In this document: in pieces, positions 1 through 9,400 of the stretch
How positions within the stretch are numbered: the first letter of the stretch is position 1
How the letters are laid out: each line of letters opens with the position of its first letter
Source of the DNA: Azospirillum sp.
GTDB lineage: Bacteria > Pseudomonadota > Alphaproteobacteria > Azospirillales > Azospirillaceae
NCBI GenBank assembly: GCA_027486405.1
Contig: JAIXPD010000047.1
Location: forward strand, 1 to 64,000
Length of the DNA: 64,000 nucleotides
Reading direction: 5' to 3'
Notes under the pieces: generated by a model
The model's database searches: none
The model's input: the letters and a program-made list of their open reading frames with translations, nothing else
What the model was told of the DNA's origin: nothing
Translations under genes and position numbers: made by a program

Positions 1-138
1 CGATCTTGGTGTGCACCTCATGACGGGATGCGGAATGCAATTGGGGCGAAAATCCGTGAAATCCCTCATTTTTGTCCGTGAAATCCGTGTCCATTCTTGC
101 CTGCGTGACGATGATCGCTCGTTCAAGCGATTGCCCTG
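1..138 (-). repeat. MITE-like element, copy A (partial, right end)
   Basis: This is the right-hand part of the repeat family described at 57605-57852. It ends in the 16-bp terminal repeat TCAAGCGATTGCCCTG at 123-138 and carries the same internal 'atccgtgaaatccgtgtcc' type motifs at about 53-93. The left end lies outside the window, so length and the left target duplication cannot be checked. The orientation matches copy D and is opposite to B and C. The 10 bases after it (139-148) would be the right target duplication. Bases 149-334 hold no gene that I can support. Confidence 0.8.
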
Positions 139-334
139 CCAACCGGGGGGGACTCGAGCGGCCGTCAAGCGCGCCGGCGGGGATTCTTTTGGCTGAGGTG
201 AGGCTCTCCCCCCCTGGCGGAAGGTCAGATTTGACAGGGCAAAGGCTGCGATTCGATAAAGATAACCCGTTCGATTGTTTGCGTTGTGAACACCACAGGC
301 GGCGCAGACGCCCGCCGTGCCAGAGTGCCCCGCC

Positions 335-379
335 ATGAGTGTCCAAGCATGAGTGTCCAAGCATGAGTGTCCAAGCATG
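335..379 (+). repeat. 14-bp tandem repeat creating overlapping ATGA mini-frames
   Basis: The unit ATGAGTGTCCAAGC is repeated three times (335, 349, 363) and is followed by a fourth ATGAGTG at 377. Each unit encodes ATG AGT GTC CAA GCA TGA (MSVQA, stop), and each TGA overlaps the next ATG as ATGA, so three five-codon frames are chained stop-to-start into the ATG at 377 that opens the histidine kinase. No clear Shine-Dalgarno motif precedes any of the four ATGs. Because 14 is not a multiple of 3, consecutive units fall in different frames. Confidence 0.85.
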
Positions 380-1420
380 AGTGCCACCCCAGGACCAACG
401 CGCGAAGAGGCTCTGAACGCCCTGCTGGCGGCGAACGACGCGCCGCAAGCCTTTCTGGATGGGGCGGGGCGGTGCGTCACCGCCAATCCGGCCTTCTGCC
501 GTCTGTTGGGGCGTGATCGCGCGGCGGTGGAGGGGCAAAGGCTGGGGATGCCCGCCAACAGCCTGTCCACGGATGGCGCGGTGAGTTTGGACGCGGCTTT
601 GGCGGGATTGGGGCTGCGCACCCAGCCGGTGCGCCGGGCCGATGGCGGGCTGATCGGCTTCGCCGTGACCGGCGATGGGCCGGAACTGGCGCAGGCCCGG
701 CGGGACCGCGCCGCGTCGGTGCGGCTGTTGACCAAGGCCGCGCACGACGTGCGTCAACCCTTCCAGGCGATGCACCTGTTCCATCACCTGTTGGTCGGGC
801 GGCAAAGCGATCCGTCGGCGGTGGATTTGGCCGCCAAGCTGGGCCAGTCGATCCAGGCGGCCGAACAGCTTCTCACCCCCGTGCTGGACATTCTGCGATT
901 GGACGCCGGGAACTGGGTCCCGCAGCCGCGTGCCTTTCCCATCGATGATGTGCTGGGCCGCCTGTTGCAGGATTTCGCCCCGGAGGCCGAGGCCAAGGGC
1001 CTGCGGTTCAACGTCCGCCCCGCCGAGGTGGAGGTGGTGAGCGACCCGTTGCTGTTGGAGCGTCTGTTGCGGCCCATTCTGGCCAACGCCGTGCGCTACA
1101 CCCAGCGGGGCGGCGTTCTGCTGGCGGCCCGTCGGCGGTCCGACCGGCTGCGGATCGAGGTGTGGGACAGCGGCATCGGCATCGCGCCCGAGGAACAGGC
1201 GGCGATTTTCGACGATTTCCATCGAATCGCGTCGGTGGAGGCGGACCGCCGCGCCGGTCCGGCGGTGGGCAATGGCCTGGGTTTGGGAGTCGCCCGCCGG
1301 TTGGCGCGTCTGCTCGATCTCGCGCTTACGGTGCGGTCGCGGCCCGGACGCGGGGCGATTTTTGCGGTGGACGTGCCGCGTGCGCCGCAGCATGCGCGGC
1401 TTGGTCACGCGGCGGATTGA
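377..1420 (+). CDS. soluble PAS-type sensor histidine kinase
   Basis: A 347-residue predicted two-component sensor kinase. Residues about 10-95 look like a PAS-type input segment. The phosphoacceptor H-box is AAHDVRQPFQAM with His123. The ATP-binding domain has an N-box around Asn237, a G1 box DSGIGIA (264-270) and a G2 box NGLGLGVA (299-306). There is no membrane segment and no receiver domain, so it is probably cytoplasmic and its partner regulator is unlinked. The 'HDxRQPxQA' H-box is typical of a subgroup of alphaproteobacterial hybrid-type kinases. I chose ATG 377 because it ends the repeated ATGA chain; an in-frame GTG at 353 would add eight residues encoded by the repeat. The signal it senses is unknown. 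Confidence 0.85.
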   Translation: MSATPGPTREEALNALLAANDAPQAFLDGAGRCVTANPAFCRLLGRDRAAVEGQRLGMPANSLSTDGAVSLDAALAGLGLRTQPVRRADGGLIGFAVTGDGPELAQARRDRAASVRLLTKAAHDVRQPFQAMHLFHHLLVGRQSDPSAVDLAAKLGQSIQAAEQLLTPVLDILRLDAGNWVPQPRAFPIDDVLGRLLQDFAPEAEAKGLRFNVRPAEVEVVSDPLLLERLLRPILANAVRYTQRGGVLLAARRRSDRLRIEVWDSGIGIAPEEQAAIFDDFHRIASVEADRRAGPAVGNGLGLGVARRLARLLDLALTVRSRPGRGAIFAVDVPRAPQHARLGHAAD

Positions 1421-1535
1421 CAGACGGCCAAACAGACGCGCACCCTGACGTTAACGGGAGCCAAGCAATGGCCCCGAGCAAAAGCGTTTGGGGAGGTTCA
1501 CGTCATGCCGCATCGGCCATCATCGCCGCACCGAC

Positions 1536-1576
1536 CATTCATGGTGACACCCATTCATGGCTCTGCCCATTCATGG
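1536..1576 (+). repeat. three CATTCATGG repeats at exact 16-bp spacing
   Basis: CATTCATGG occurs at 1536-1544, 1552-1560 and 1568-1576, a strict 16-bp period. The second and third copies, together with the preceding C, form the short palindrome CCAT-TC-ATGG. They lie in the 342-bp gene-free stretch between the histidine kinase and ugpB, about 90 bp upstream of the Pho-box-like sequence. They could bind a dimeric regulator on successive helical faces, but nothing in the sequence identifies one. Confidence 0.6.
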
Positions 1577-1634
1577 CATGGCCCATCCGGCGATCGACCA
1601 CGCTCGTGACCAATCACCCGCAGAATAGCGGCGG

Positions 1635-1697
1635 TTGACAGGCTTCGTACACGCCCCTATGCGCCTGTCATAAAAACTTCACGGACCTGTCTCGGGA
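1635..1697 (+). promoter_or_regulatory. ugpB promoter region with Pho-box-like repeats
   Basis: Three consecutive 11-bp units start at 1665: CTGTCATAAAA, ACTTCACGGAC and CTGTCTCGGGA. This is the architecture of a PhoB box (11-bp direct repeats with a CTGTCAT core followed by an A/T-rich spacer), and ugp operons are established Pho-regulon members. A TTGACA hexamer at 1635-1640 with a possible TATGCG 18 bp downstream may be a separate sigma-70-type promoter. The ugpB start codon is at 1763, preceded by AGGGAG at 1748-1753. Confidence 0.6.
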
Positions 1698-1762
1698 TCG
1701 CAACGGCTTGCGCTCATCCACAACGTCCGAGACCCAACAACCCGTTTAGGGAGACGACCCTC

Positions 1763-3100
1763 ATGTTGACCCGTCGCACGCTTGGCCTTTCGACCGCCGC
1801 GTTCGCCCTCACCGTCGGCCTGTCGGGCGCGGCCATGGCGCAGAAGACCGTCATCGACTTCTGGCACGGGCTGCCCCAGCCGCTGGGCGGCCAGTTGGAA
1901 CAGGTGGTCAAGGGCTTCAACGACAGCCAGGACAAGGTCCAGGTCAACGCGTCCTTCAAGGGCAGCTACCCGGAAACCATGCAGGCCGCCATCGCGGCCT
2001 TCCGCGCGGGCAACGCCCCGCACGTCGTGCAGATGTTCGAGGTCGGGACCGCGACCATGATGGCCGCCGGCCCGGCGATCAAGCCGGTGCACCAGTTGAT
2101 GGCGGAAACCGGCGCGGCGCTGGATCCCAAGGCCTACATCCCGGCCGTCGCGGGGTACTACGCGACCAAGGACGGCAGGATGATGGCGCTGCCGTTCAAC
2201 AGCTCCACCTCCATCATGTTCTACAACAAGGATCTGTTCGCCAAGGCGGGCCTGGATCCGAACAAGGCCCCGGCCACCTGGCCGGAGCTGGTCGCCGCCA
2301 CCAAGGCGCTGAAGGCGGCGGGTGTGGCCTGCCCCTTCACCACCTCCTGGCCGACCTGGGTGCAGTTCGAACAGTTGGGCGCCATTCACGACACGCCGTT
2401 CGCCACCCAGGCCAACGGCTTTGGCGGGCTGAACGCCGAGCTGAAGATCAACGCCCCGCTCTATGTGAAGCACATCCAGATGCTGGTCGATCTGCAGAAG
2501 GACGGCCAGTTCAAGTATGGCGGCCGCGACAACAAGCCGGACGGCCTGTTCCCGTCGGGCGAATGCGCCATCATCCAAGGCTCGTCGGGTCTGCGCAGCC
2601 GCATCGTCAAGGAGGCGACCTTCGCCTGGGGTGCCGCCCCGCTGCCCTATTGGCCCGACCAGATCAAGGGCGAACCGAAGAACGGCATCATCGGCGGTGC
2701 CGCCTTCTGGGTGATGACCTCGCCCAAGCGGACGCCCGCCGAATACAAGGCGGTGTCGGAGTTCTTCACCTACCTCGCCAAGCCGGAGGTCGACTCCAAG
2801 TGGCACATGGACACCGGTTACGTCCCGGTGACGTTCAAGGGCGTGGAGATGGCCAAGGCGTCCGGTTTCTATGACAAGAACCCGGGGGCCGACGTGCCCG
2901 GCGCGCAGCTGACCCGCACGCCGACCACGGAAAACACCATGGGCCTGCGTCTGGGCAACCTGCCGGAAATCCGCAACATCATCCAGGAAGAGCTGGAAAA
3001 GGCCTTCCAGGGTCAGGTGACGGTGCAGCAGGCGCTGGACGGCGCGGTGCAGCGCGGCAACGTCGTGCTGCGCAACTTCGAGCGCGCCAACAAGAACTGA
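1763..3100 (+). CDS. ugpB: sn-glycerol-3-phosphate ABC transporter, periplasmic binding protein UgpB
   Basis: A 445-residue extracellular solute-binding protein of family 1, predicted to capture glycerol-3-phosphate in the periplasm for the UgpAEC permease. Residues 1-26 form a signal peptide ending AMA-Q. The mature start (VIDFWHGLPQPLGGQLE) and the following GSYPETMQAAIAAFRAG segment are characteristic of UgpB. Length is normal for the family. The start is supported by AGGGAG 9 bases upstream. It is the first gene of ugpBAEC, but is separated from ugpA by a terminator-like hairpin and a repeat insert, which may favour excess binding protein over permease. Expression is probably phosphate-controlled through the upstream Pho box. 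Confidence 0.93.
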   Translation: MLTRRTLGLSTAAFALTVGLSGAAMAQKTVIDFWHGLPQPLGGQLEQVVKGFNDSQDKVQVNASFKGSYPETMQAAIAAFRAGNAPHVVQMFEVGTATMMAAGPAIKPVHQLMAETGAALDPKAYIPAVAGYYATKDGRMMALPFNSSTSIMFYNKDLFAKAGLDPNKAPATWPELVAATKALKAAGVACPFTTSWPTWVQFEQLGAIHDTPFATQANGFGGLNAELKINAPLYVKHIQMLVDLQKDGQFKYGGRDNKPDGLFPSGECAIIQGSSGLRSRIVKEATFAWGAAPLPYWPDQIKGEPKNGIIGGAAFWVMTSPKRTPAEYKAVSEFFTYLAKPEVDSKWHMDTGYVPVTFKGVEMAKASGFYDKNPGADVPGAQLTRTPTTENTMGLRLGNLPEIRNIIQEELEKAFQGQVTVQQALDGAVQRGNVVLRNFERANKN

Positions 3101-3107
3101 TGCGGAG

Positions 3108-3156
3108 AACCCGCCGCCCGCCCTGGTGTCTGCCGGGGCGGGTTGCGGGTTTTTTG
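3108..3156 (+). terminator. hairpin with T-tract after ugpB
   Basis: A GC-rich inverted repeat (AACCCGCCGCCCGCCC against GGGGCGGG...GGGTT) is followed directly by TTTTTT at 3150-3155. It sits 8 bases after the ugpB stop codon and should terminate or attenuate transcription into ugpA. This is common where a binding-protein gene is first in a transporter operon. Confidence 0.75.
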
Positions 3157-3300
3157 TCCACAGATGAACGCAGATACACACTGATTTTCAGAACAAGAGA
3201 TGAGTTTTGATGTTGCCATTTCTTCCGTTTGGCGATTTTTTGGTAACGAAAACCAATATAAAATCAAAGTGATCTGTGTGTGTCTGTGTTCATCTGTGGA
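3157..3300. repeat. 144-bp AT-rich palindromic element between ugpB and ugpA
   Basis: The ends are inverted repeats: TCCACAGATGAA (3157-3168) against TTCATCTGTGGA (3289-3300), and the pairing continues imperfectly for about 28 bp. The interior is much more AT-rich than the surrounding genes. Sequences of the 'cacagatgaacacagat' type are scattered between genes in many unrelated bacteria. No target duplication is apparent here. It overlaps no gene; ugpA starts at 3331. Confidence 0.7.
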
Positions 3301-3330
3301 TACAAGAATCTTTGAAACGAGGCCGGAACG

Positions 3331-4215
3331 TTGCAGCGCCGTGTGATCTTTGACAACAAGCTGTTGCCCTATCTGCTGCTCGCGCCGCAGGTGGCGGTGA
3401 CGCTGATTTTCTTCATCTGGCCCGCCTCGCAAGCGGTCTGGCAGTCCGTCCACATCCAGGACGCCTTCGGGCTGCGCAGCGAGTTTGTGTGGTTCGAAAA
3501 CTTCACCGCGATCCTGACCGATCCGAACTATGTCAGCACGCTCCGCATCACGGCGGTGTTCAGCCTGTCGGTGGCGGTGCTGTCGATGGCGGTGGCGCTG
3601 CTGCTGGCCGCGTTGGCCGACGCCAAGATCAAGGGGGCGGCGGTTTACAAGACGCTGTTGATCTGGCCATACGCCCTGGCCCCCGCCGTGGCGGCGGTGC
3701 TGTGGATGTTCATCTTCAACCCGGAAATCGGGTCGCTCGGGCGCTTGCTCAACGCCATGGGCTACAATTGGGATTACCGGCTGAACGGCGATCAGGCCCT
3801 GACCATGGTCATCCTGGCGGCGAGCTGGAAACAGGTGTCCTACAACTTCATCTTCTTCCTGGCCGGGTTGCAGGCGATCCCGCGTTCGGTGCTGGAGGCC
3901 GCCAACATCGACGGGGCCGGGCCGGTGCGCCGGTTCTGGACGATCACCTTCCCGCTGTTGTCGCCGACCACCTTCTTCCTGCTGGTGGTCGATATGGTCT
4001 ATGCCTTTTGCGAGACCTTCGGGACCATCCACGCGCTGACCCATGGCGGCCCCGGCAAGGCGACCGAAACCCTGATCTTCCGCGTCTATCAGGATGGCGT
4101 GGTCAACAACGACCTTGGCGCGTCCTCGGCCCAATCGGTGCTCCTGATGGTCATCCTGATCGTGCTGACGACGATCCAGTTCCGCTTTGTCGAACGCAAG
4201 GTCCATTACTCATGA
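3331..4215 (+). CDS. ugpA: glycerol-3-phosphate ABC transporter permease UgpA
   Basis: A 294-residue inner-membrane permease subunit with about six transmembrane helices. The coupling-helix (EAA) loop reads [25 protein letters not shown], which contacts the ATPase. The start is TTG at 3331, preceded by ACGAGG; the resulting N-terminus [20 protein letters not shown] matches the usual UgpA beginning, whereas the next in-frame GTG (3343) would remove conserved residues. The stop overlaps the ugpE start as ATGA, indicating translational coupling. Confidence 0.92.
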   Translation: MQRRVIFDNKLLPYLLLAPQVAVTLIFFIWPASQAVWQSVHIQDAFGLRSEFVWFENFTAILTDPNYVSTLRITAVFSLSVAVLSMAVALLLAALADAKIKGAAVYKTLLIWPYALAPAVAAVLWMFIFNPEIGSLGRLLNAMGYNWDYRLNGDQALTMVILAASWKQVSYNFIFFLAGLQAIPRSVLEAANIDGAGPVRRFWTITFPLLSPTTFFLLVVDMVYAFCETFGTIHALTHGGPGKATETLIFRVYQDGVVNNDLGASSAQSVLLMVILIVLTTIQFRFVERKVHYS

Positions 4216-5090
4216 GCAACGCGCACATGACCGAGCCGCGCACGACGGGGCGACGCCTGATCGATCTGGTTCCCCACATCGTGCTGATCGTGGGCGTTCT
4301 GATCTTCGCCTTTCCGATTTACGTGACCCTGATCGGCTCCACCTGGGACGCCGCCACCATCGGGCGCGGCAGCCTGCCGATGACGCCGGGGGCCGAGGCC
4401 TGGACCAATTACAGCCAGGCGTGGAGCGAATCCCACGGCGAGCGCGCCAGCTACACCCCGGTGCGGCTGATGCTGATGAACAGCCTCATCATGGCGCTGT
4501 CGATCGCGGTGGGCAAAATCGCCATCTCCATCCTGTCGGCCTACGCGGTGGCCTTTTTCCGCTTTCCGCTGCGCATGGTCTTTTTCTGGATGATCTTCAT
4601 CACCCTGATGCTGCCGGTGGAGGTGCGCATCATCCCGACCTACAAGGTCGTCGCCGATCTGGGCATGATCGACAGCTACGCCGGGTTGGCGATTCCGCTG
4701 ATCGCGTCGGCCACCGCGACGCTGCTGTTCCGCCAATTCTTCCTGACCATTCCGGATGAACTGGTGGAGGCGGCGAAGATCGACGGGGCCGGGCCGCTGC
4801 GTTTCTTTTTCGACATCCTGCTGCCGCTGTCGAAAACCAACATCGCGGCGCTGTTCGTCATCCTCTTCATTTACGGTTGGAATCAGTATTTGTGGCCGTT
4901 GCTGGTCACGAACAGCGCCGACATGGAAACCATCGTCATCGGCATCACCAAGATGATCGGGACCGGCGAGGCGGCGAACGACTGGAATCTCATCATGGCG
5001 ACCACCGTCATGGCGATGCTGCCGCCGGTCGCCGTCGTGGTGTTCATGCAGCGGTGGTTCATCAAGGGTCTTGTGGACAGCGAGAAGTAA
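4212..5090 (+). CDS. ugpE: glycerol-3-phosphate ABC transporter permease UgpE
   Basis: A 292-residue second permease subunit, predicted to pair with UgpA. It has an N-terminal transmembrane helix (about residues 18-40) and an EAA loop [27 protein letters not shown] 4212 overlaps the ugpA stop by four bases. The C-terminus [12 protein letters not shown] is typical for carbohydrate-type permeases of this family. ugpC follows after five bases. Confidence 0.92.
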   Translation: MSNAHMTEPRTTGRRLIDLVPHIVLIVGVLIFAFPIYVTLIGSTWDAATIGRGSLPMTPGAEAWTNYSQAWSESHGERASYTPVRLMLMNSLIMALSIAVGKIAISILSAYAVAFFRFPLRMVFFWMIFITLMLPVEVRIIPTYKVVADLGMIDSYAGLAIPLIASATATLLFRQFFLTIPDELVEAAKIDGAGPLRFFFDILLPLSKTNIAALFVILFIYGWNQYLWPLLVTNSADMETIVIGITKMIGTGEAANDWNLIMATTVMAMLPPVAVVVFMQRWFIKGLVDSEK

Positions 5091-5095
5091 CAGAC

Positions 5096-6172
<1,077 letters not shown>

Positions 6173-6216
6173 GGACGGCGGGATATTACGCGTTTCCATC
6201 CCGTCAACCGGGCATG

Positions 6217-6253
6217 AAAAAAGCCCCGTCTCGCAAGGAGGCGGGGCTTTTTC
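6217..6253. terminator. bidirectional terminator between ugpC and the helicase gene
   Basis: AAAAAAGCCCCG and CGGGGCTTTTT flank a 13-base loop. The T-tract on the plus strand would end the ugp operon, and the A-tract on the left would serve the converging helicase transcript. Confidence 0.85.
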
Positions 6254-6281
6254 GTTAAGCGCTTGCGCTTGCGCTGGCCGG

Positions 6282-7832
6282 TCAGGCGGCGGTCGGCTTC
6301 TTCTTCAGCGGGGCGTCGGCGCTGGTCGGACGCGGCGCGGCGGAGGCGTGGGCCGGGGGGCGACGGTCGTGGCGGTTCTGCGCCGCGCCGGGCTTGGGCG
6401 TCTTGCTGGCCTGCGGGTGGGCGGCGGGCTTGCCGCCCTGCGGCGGCCGGGCCGGTTTGGCGGCGGCAACCGGCTTGGCAACCGGCTTGGCACCGGGTGC
6501 GGCGGCCTTGGGCTGGGCCGGTTTGGCCTGAGCGGGTCGGGCCTGCGCCGGAGCCGCCGGGCGGCTGGATTGGGCGTTGCGGGCGGGCTGTTGCTGACCG
6601 CGACCGCCACCCTGATTTTGGTTCTGGTTGCGATGGCTGCCCGGAGCCTTGGGGCGGGGCGGCGGCTTGGACGAGGCGTGGATCTGCGCCACATCCACCG
6701 CGTGGAACGGGTGGCTGTCGTCGATGGGAATCGGCTGGCGGATCGTCTTTTCGATGTCCTTCAGATAGCCGACCTCTTCATGGTCGCAGAAGGACACCGC
6801 ACTGCCCTCCGTCCCGGCGCGCGCGGTGCGGCCGATGCGGTGAACGTAGCTTTCCGGCTCGTTCGGCAGGTCGAAGTTGATGACGTGGCTGATGCCGTCC
6901 ACATCGATGCCGCGCGCGGCGATGTCGGTGGCGACCAGCGCCCGCAGCTCTCCGGCGCGGAAGGATTCCAGCGCGCGGACGCGGGCCGATTGCGACTTGT
7001 CGCCGTGGATGGCGTCGGCGGCGACGCCCGCCTTTTTCAGATGCTCGGCCACCCGGTCGGCCCCGTGCTTGGTGCGGGCGAACACGATGGTGCGCGCGAC
7101 CTTGCTGTCGAGCAGCAGATCGGCCAGCAGACGGCGCTTGTCGGAGCGGTCGACGAACAGGACGCGCTGGTTGATGCGCTCCACCGTCGTCGATTGCGGG
7201 GTGACTTCGATCCGTTCCGGGTTGTTCAGGATGCTGTTGGCCAACTCCGTCACCGCTTCCGGCATGGTCGCCGAGAACAGCAGGGTTTGGCGCTGCTTGG
7301 TCATCACCGCGACGATCTTGCGGACGTCGCGGATGAAGCCCATGTCGAGCATCCGGTCGGCCTCGTCCAGCACGAAGAACTCGATGGAGTCGAGCTTGCA
7401 GTGGTTCTGCGCCATCAGGTCGAGCAGGCGGCCCGGCGTGGCGATCAGCACCTCAACCCCACGGGTCAGCGCGGCGATCTGCGGGCTTTGGCCGACGCCG
7501 CCATGGATGACGGTGCGGCGGATCGGCAGATGGCGGCCATAGGTGGTGAAGCTGTCGCCGATTTGCAGCGCCAGTTCGCGCGTGGGCGTCAGGATCAGCG
7601 CGCGCGGGGCCTTGGCGGCCACACGCTTCTTGTTTTCAAACAGATGCTGAAGGATCGGCAGGGTGAAGGCGGCGGTCTTGCCGGTCCCGGTCTGGGCGAG
7701 GCCGAGCATGTCGCGCCCCTGCAACAGCAGCGGGATGGCACCGGCCTGAATCGGCGTGGCCGTGGAGTAACCCTCTTCGGCGACGGCGCGCAGAAGAGGC
7801 TCGATCAGGCCGAGGCCGGAGAATTCTGTCAT
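6282..7832 (-). CDS. rhlE: DEAD-box ATP-dependent RNA helicase, RhlE type
   Basis: A 516-residue RNA helicase likely involved in ribosome assembly or RNA turnover. N-terminal Q-motif region, Walker A AQTGTGKT (46-53), DEAD motif in [16 protein letters not shown] motif, and the helicase C-terminal motif HRIGRTAR are all present, so it should be active. The last 130 or so residues are an Ala/Pro/Lys/Gln-rich disordered tail, common in RhlE proteins and probably an RNA-binding extension. I chose ATG at 7832 (MTEFSGLGL), which matches the family N-terminus; the frame stays open upstream to about 8195, but that part is compositionally unlike a protein and crosses a mobile repeat. Confidence 0.9.
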   Translation of the reverse strand: MTEFSGLGLIEPLLRAVAEEGYSTATPIQAGAIPLLLQGRDMLGLAQTGTGKTAAFTLPILQHLFENKKRVAAKAPRALILTPTRELALQIGDSFTTYGRHLPIRRTVIHGGVGQSPQIAALTRGVEVLIATPGRLLDLMAQNHCKLDSIEFFVLDEADRMLDMGFIRDVRKIVAVMTKQRQTLLFSATMPEAVTELANSILNNPERIEVTPQSTTVERINQRVLFVDRSDKRRLLADLLLDSKVARTIVFARTKHGADRVAEHLKKAGVAADAIHGDKSQSARVRALESFRAGELRALVATDIAARGIDVDGISHVINFDLPNEPESYVHRIGRTARAGTEGSAVSFCDHEEVGYLKDIEKTIRQPIPIDDSHPFHAVDVAQIHASSKPPPRPKAPGSHRNQNQNQGGGRGQQQPARNAQSSRPAAPAQARPAQAKPAQPKAAAPGAKPVAKPVAAAKPARPPQGGKPAAHPQASKTPKPGAAQNRHDRRPPAHASAAPRPTSADAPLKKKPTAA

Positions 7833-8086
7833 GGAGGAAATGGTCCTGGTCCACCGGTAGGGGGGCCGCGCCGCAAGGGCGGGGCCGGGCTTGCGCGCTC
7901 CGCAGCGGGATGGCGCGGAGCCGTCGGCGCGGCGCGCGCGCCCCAGGCCCGGGCCATGGGATCGCGGCGGTGATGCCGTCCAACCCCGCACACATAAGAC
8001 CGATGTCCTGATTTGGCAAGAAAACTCGGCGCGCGGCTGGCCTGCGTCGGGGCGAGGGGGCGATGTCATCCTGTCCGGGACCGCAA

Positions 8087-8332
8087 CAGGGCAATCGCTT
8101 GAACGAGCGGTCATCGTCACGCAAGCAAGAACAGACACGGATTTCACGGATAAAAGGATGGATTGCACGGATTTTTGGCTCCAATTGCCTCCCACACCCC
8201 GTCAGGAGGGGGGCCGCAAAATGGCAAACAGGGTGCTCTGAGGCGCGTTCCGCGAAATCCGCGAAAAAATTCGTGGAATCCGTGTCCATTCTTGTTTTGG
8301 TCGGGTGCACAATGCTTCAAGCGATTGCCCTG
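8087..8332 (+). repeat. MITE-like element, copy B (complete, 246 bp)
   Basis: Perfect 16-bp terminal inverted repeats CAGGGCAATCGCTTGA (8087-8102) and TCAAGCGATTGCCCTG (8317-8332). Flanking 10-mers GGGACCGCAA (8077-8086) and AGGGCCGCAA (8333-8342) match at 8 of 10 positions, consistent with an aged target-site duplication. The interior has no coding capacity that I can support, and contains the family's 'cacggatttcacgga' motifs. It sits in the 583-bp gap between the helicase start and fur; the rest of that gap (7833-8086) shows nothing recognisable. Same orientation as copy C. Confidence 0.88.
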
Positions 8333-8350
8333 AGGGCCGCAATCGGCGGT

Positions 8351-8379
8351 TTGGAATTGCGAACGGTTTGCAGTATGAT
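8351..8379 (+). promoter_or_regulatory. predicted sigma-70-type promoter for fur
   Basis: TTGGAA (8351-8356), 17-base spacer, TATGAT (8374-8379), ending 36 bases upstream of the fur ATG. The promoter begins only 18 bases after the end of MITE copy B, so the insertion displaced any upstream regulatory sequence. Confidence 0.55.
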
Positions 8380-8415
8380 GCGCGGGTTGAGGCAAAAGAC
8401 CAAGGATTTCACCCG

Positions 8416-8841
8416 ATGACGTCGCGGCTTGAAGCGTTGTGCCTGGAAAAGGGCTTGAAGATGACCGGCCAGCGCCGCGTCATCGCGCAGGTGTTGTCGG
8501 ACGCGGATGACCATCCCGACGTGGAAGAGGTGCACCGCCGCGCCGCCCAGATCGATTCCCGCATCTCCATCGCCACCGTCTACCGCACCATGCGGCTGCT
8601 GGAGGATGTCGAGGTGATCGAGCGGGTCGATCTGGGCGACGGGCGCGCGCGCTACGAGGAAGCCTCCGCCGACCATCACCATCATTTGATCGACACCCGC
8701 AGCGGGCGTATCATCGAATTCGCCAGCCCGGAGCTGGAGGCGATCAAGGAAAAGATCGCCCGCGATCTCGGGTACAAGATCGTCGGCCACCGCCTGGAAA
8801 TCTACGGCGTGCCGCTCGACGACGCGGGGGAGGGCCAATGA
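8416..8841 (+). CDS. fur: Fur-family metal-responsive transcriptional regulator
   Basis: A 141-residue protein with the standard Fur layout: winged helix residues about 1-85 (KMTGQRRVIAQVL, ISIATVYRTMRLLE) and the dimerisation/metal domain with the histidine cluster DHHHHLID and the end GHRLEIYGVPLDD. It lacks the CxxC structural zinc motifs of E. coli Fur, as is usual for alphaproteobacterial Fur/Mur. It keeps the His cluster that Irr proteins replace. It should repress iron or manganese genes. ATG 8416 gives the normal length; the frame is open further upstream, but only into the MITE. Its stop overlaps the next start as ATGA. Confidence 0.9.
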   Translation: MTSRLEALCLEKGLKMTGQRRVIAQVLSDADDHPDVEEVHRRAAQIDSRISIATVYRTMRLLEDVEVIERVDLGDGRARYEEASADHHHHLIDTRSGRIIEFASPELEAIKEKIARDLGYKIVGHRLEIYGVPLDDAGEGQ

Positions 8842-9065
8842 ACGGCTTTGATGCCTGCGACGGGGAACCCTGCCAGGGCGACGGGATGCCCGCCTGCCGC
8901 GACGCCGTCCAGCGCTGCTACACCGGCCTGTGCCAATGCGGCCAGCCGGAACGCCACGCGCTGGAAGCGGCGGTGACGGTCTATCGCTTCCACCACCCGG
9001 ACAGCAGCCTGGCCCAGGCCGAGGCCATCGTCAGCCATTGGGTGGCCGGCCCGGTTCGCCATTGA
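8838..9065 (+). CDS. Cys-rich 75-residue protein coupled to fur
   Basis: A small acidic protein of unknown function. It has six cysteines at positions 7, 12, 20, 27, 32 and 34, all in the first half (including CQC), then a helical-looking His-containing second half (VYRFHHPDSS, SHWVAGPVRH). There is no signal peptide or membrane helix. The ATG overlaps the fur stop codon as ATGA, so it is translated from the fur mRNA. The cysteine spacing suggests metal or iron-sulfur binding (inference), which would fit a partner in metal homeostasis. Confidence 0.75.
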   Translation: MNGFDACDGEPCQGDGMPACRDAVQRCYTGLCQCGQPERHALEAAVTVYRFHHPDSSLAQAEAIVSHWVAGPVRH

Positions 9066-9238
9066 TCCGGTTTGGTATTGATCAGATCCGGTATTGATCC
9101 GGTTCGCCGCTGTGTGGCGCAGTTTATGAAAATAATCCTTTACGTGTTGGGTTCTGAGTCCTAAAACGACTCTCGTCAAGGCCCGAGAACCACCCAGCCG
9201 GTGGCGGGCCGCGACGCCTCCCCTCCACGCCTGTCCTG

Positions 9239-9284
9239 AAAGGGGATGGCCGGACAACCGCAAGGCCCGGCCATCCCCTTTTTT
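9239..9284 (+). terminator. strong intrinsic terminator upstream of the phage cassette
   Basis: AAGGGGATGGCCGG (9239-9252) pairs with CCCGGCCATCCCC (about 9265-9277) around a short loop, followed by TTTTTT. It lies 175 bp after the fur operon and 117 bp before the capsid gene. The gene-free stretch 9066-9400 also holds short repeats of ATTGATCCGGT (9062-9108) and two loosely similar GC-rich segments (about 9189-9235 and 9335-9370). I see no gene in it. Confidence 0.8.
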
Positions 9285-9400
9285 GTTTCGCGCTCCGCCT
9301 GCGGCCGGGGCCGTGCGGTCGCGCGGCGCTGACAACCGGGTGGCGGGACGCCCTTCCCCTGGACGGGATCCGCAAGGAACGCGAAAGGATCACCACCGCC

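Noticed and set aside
7833..8195. N-terminal extension of the RNA helicase
   Set aside because: The open frame runs through MITE copy B and low-quality sequence; the conserved protein starts at 7832.
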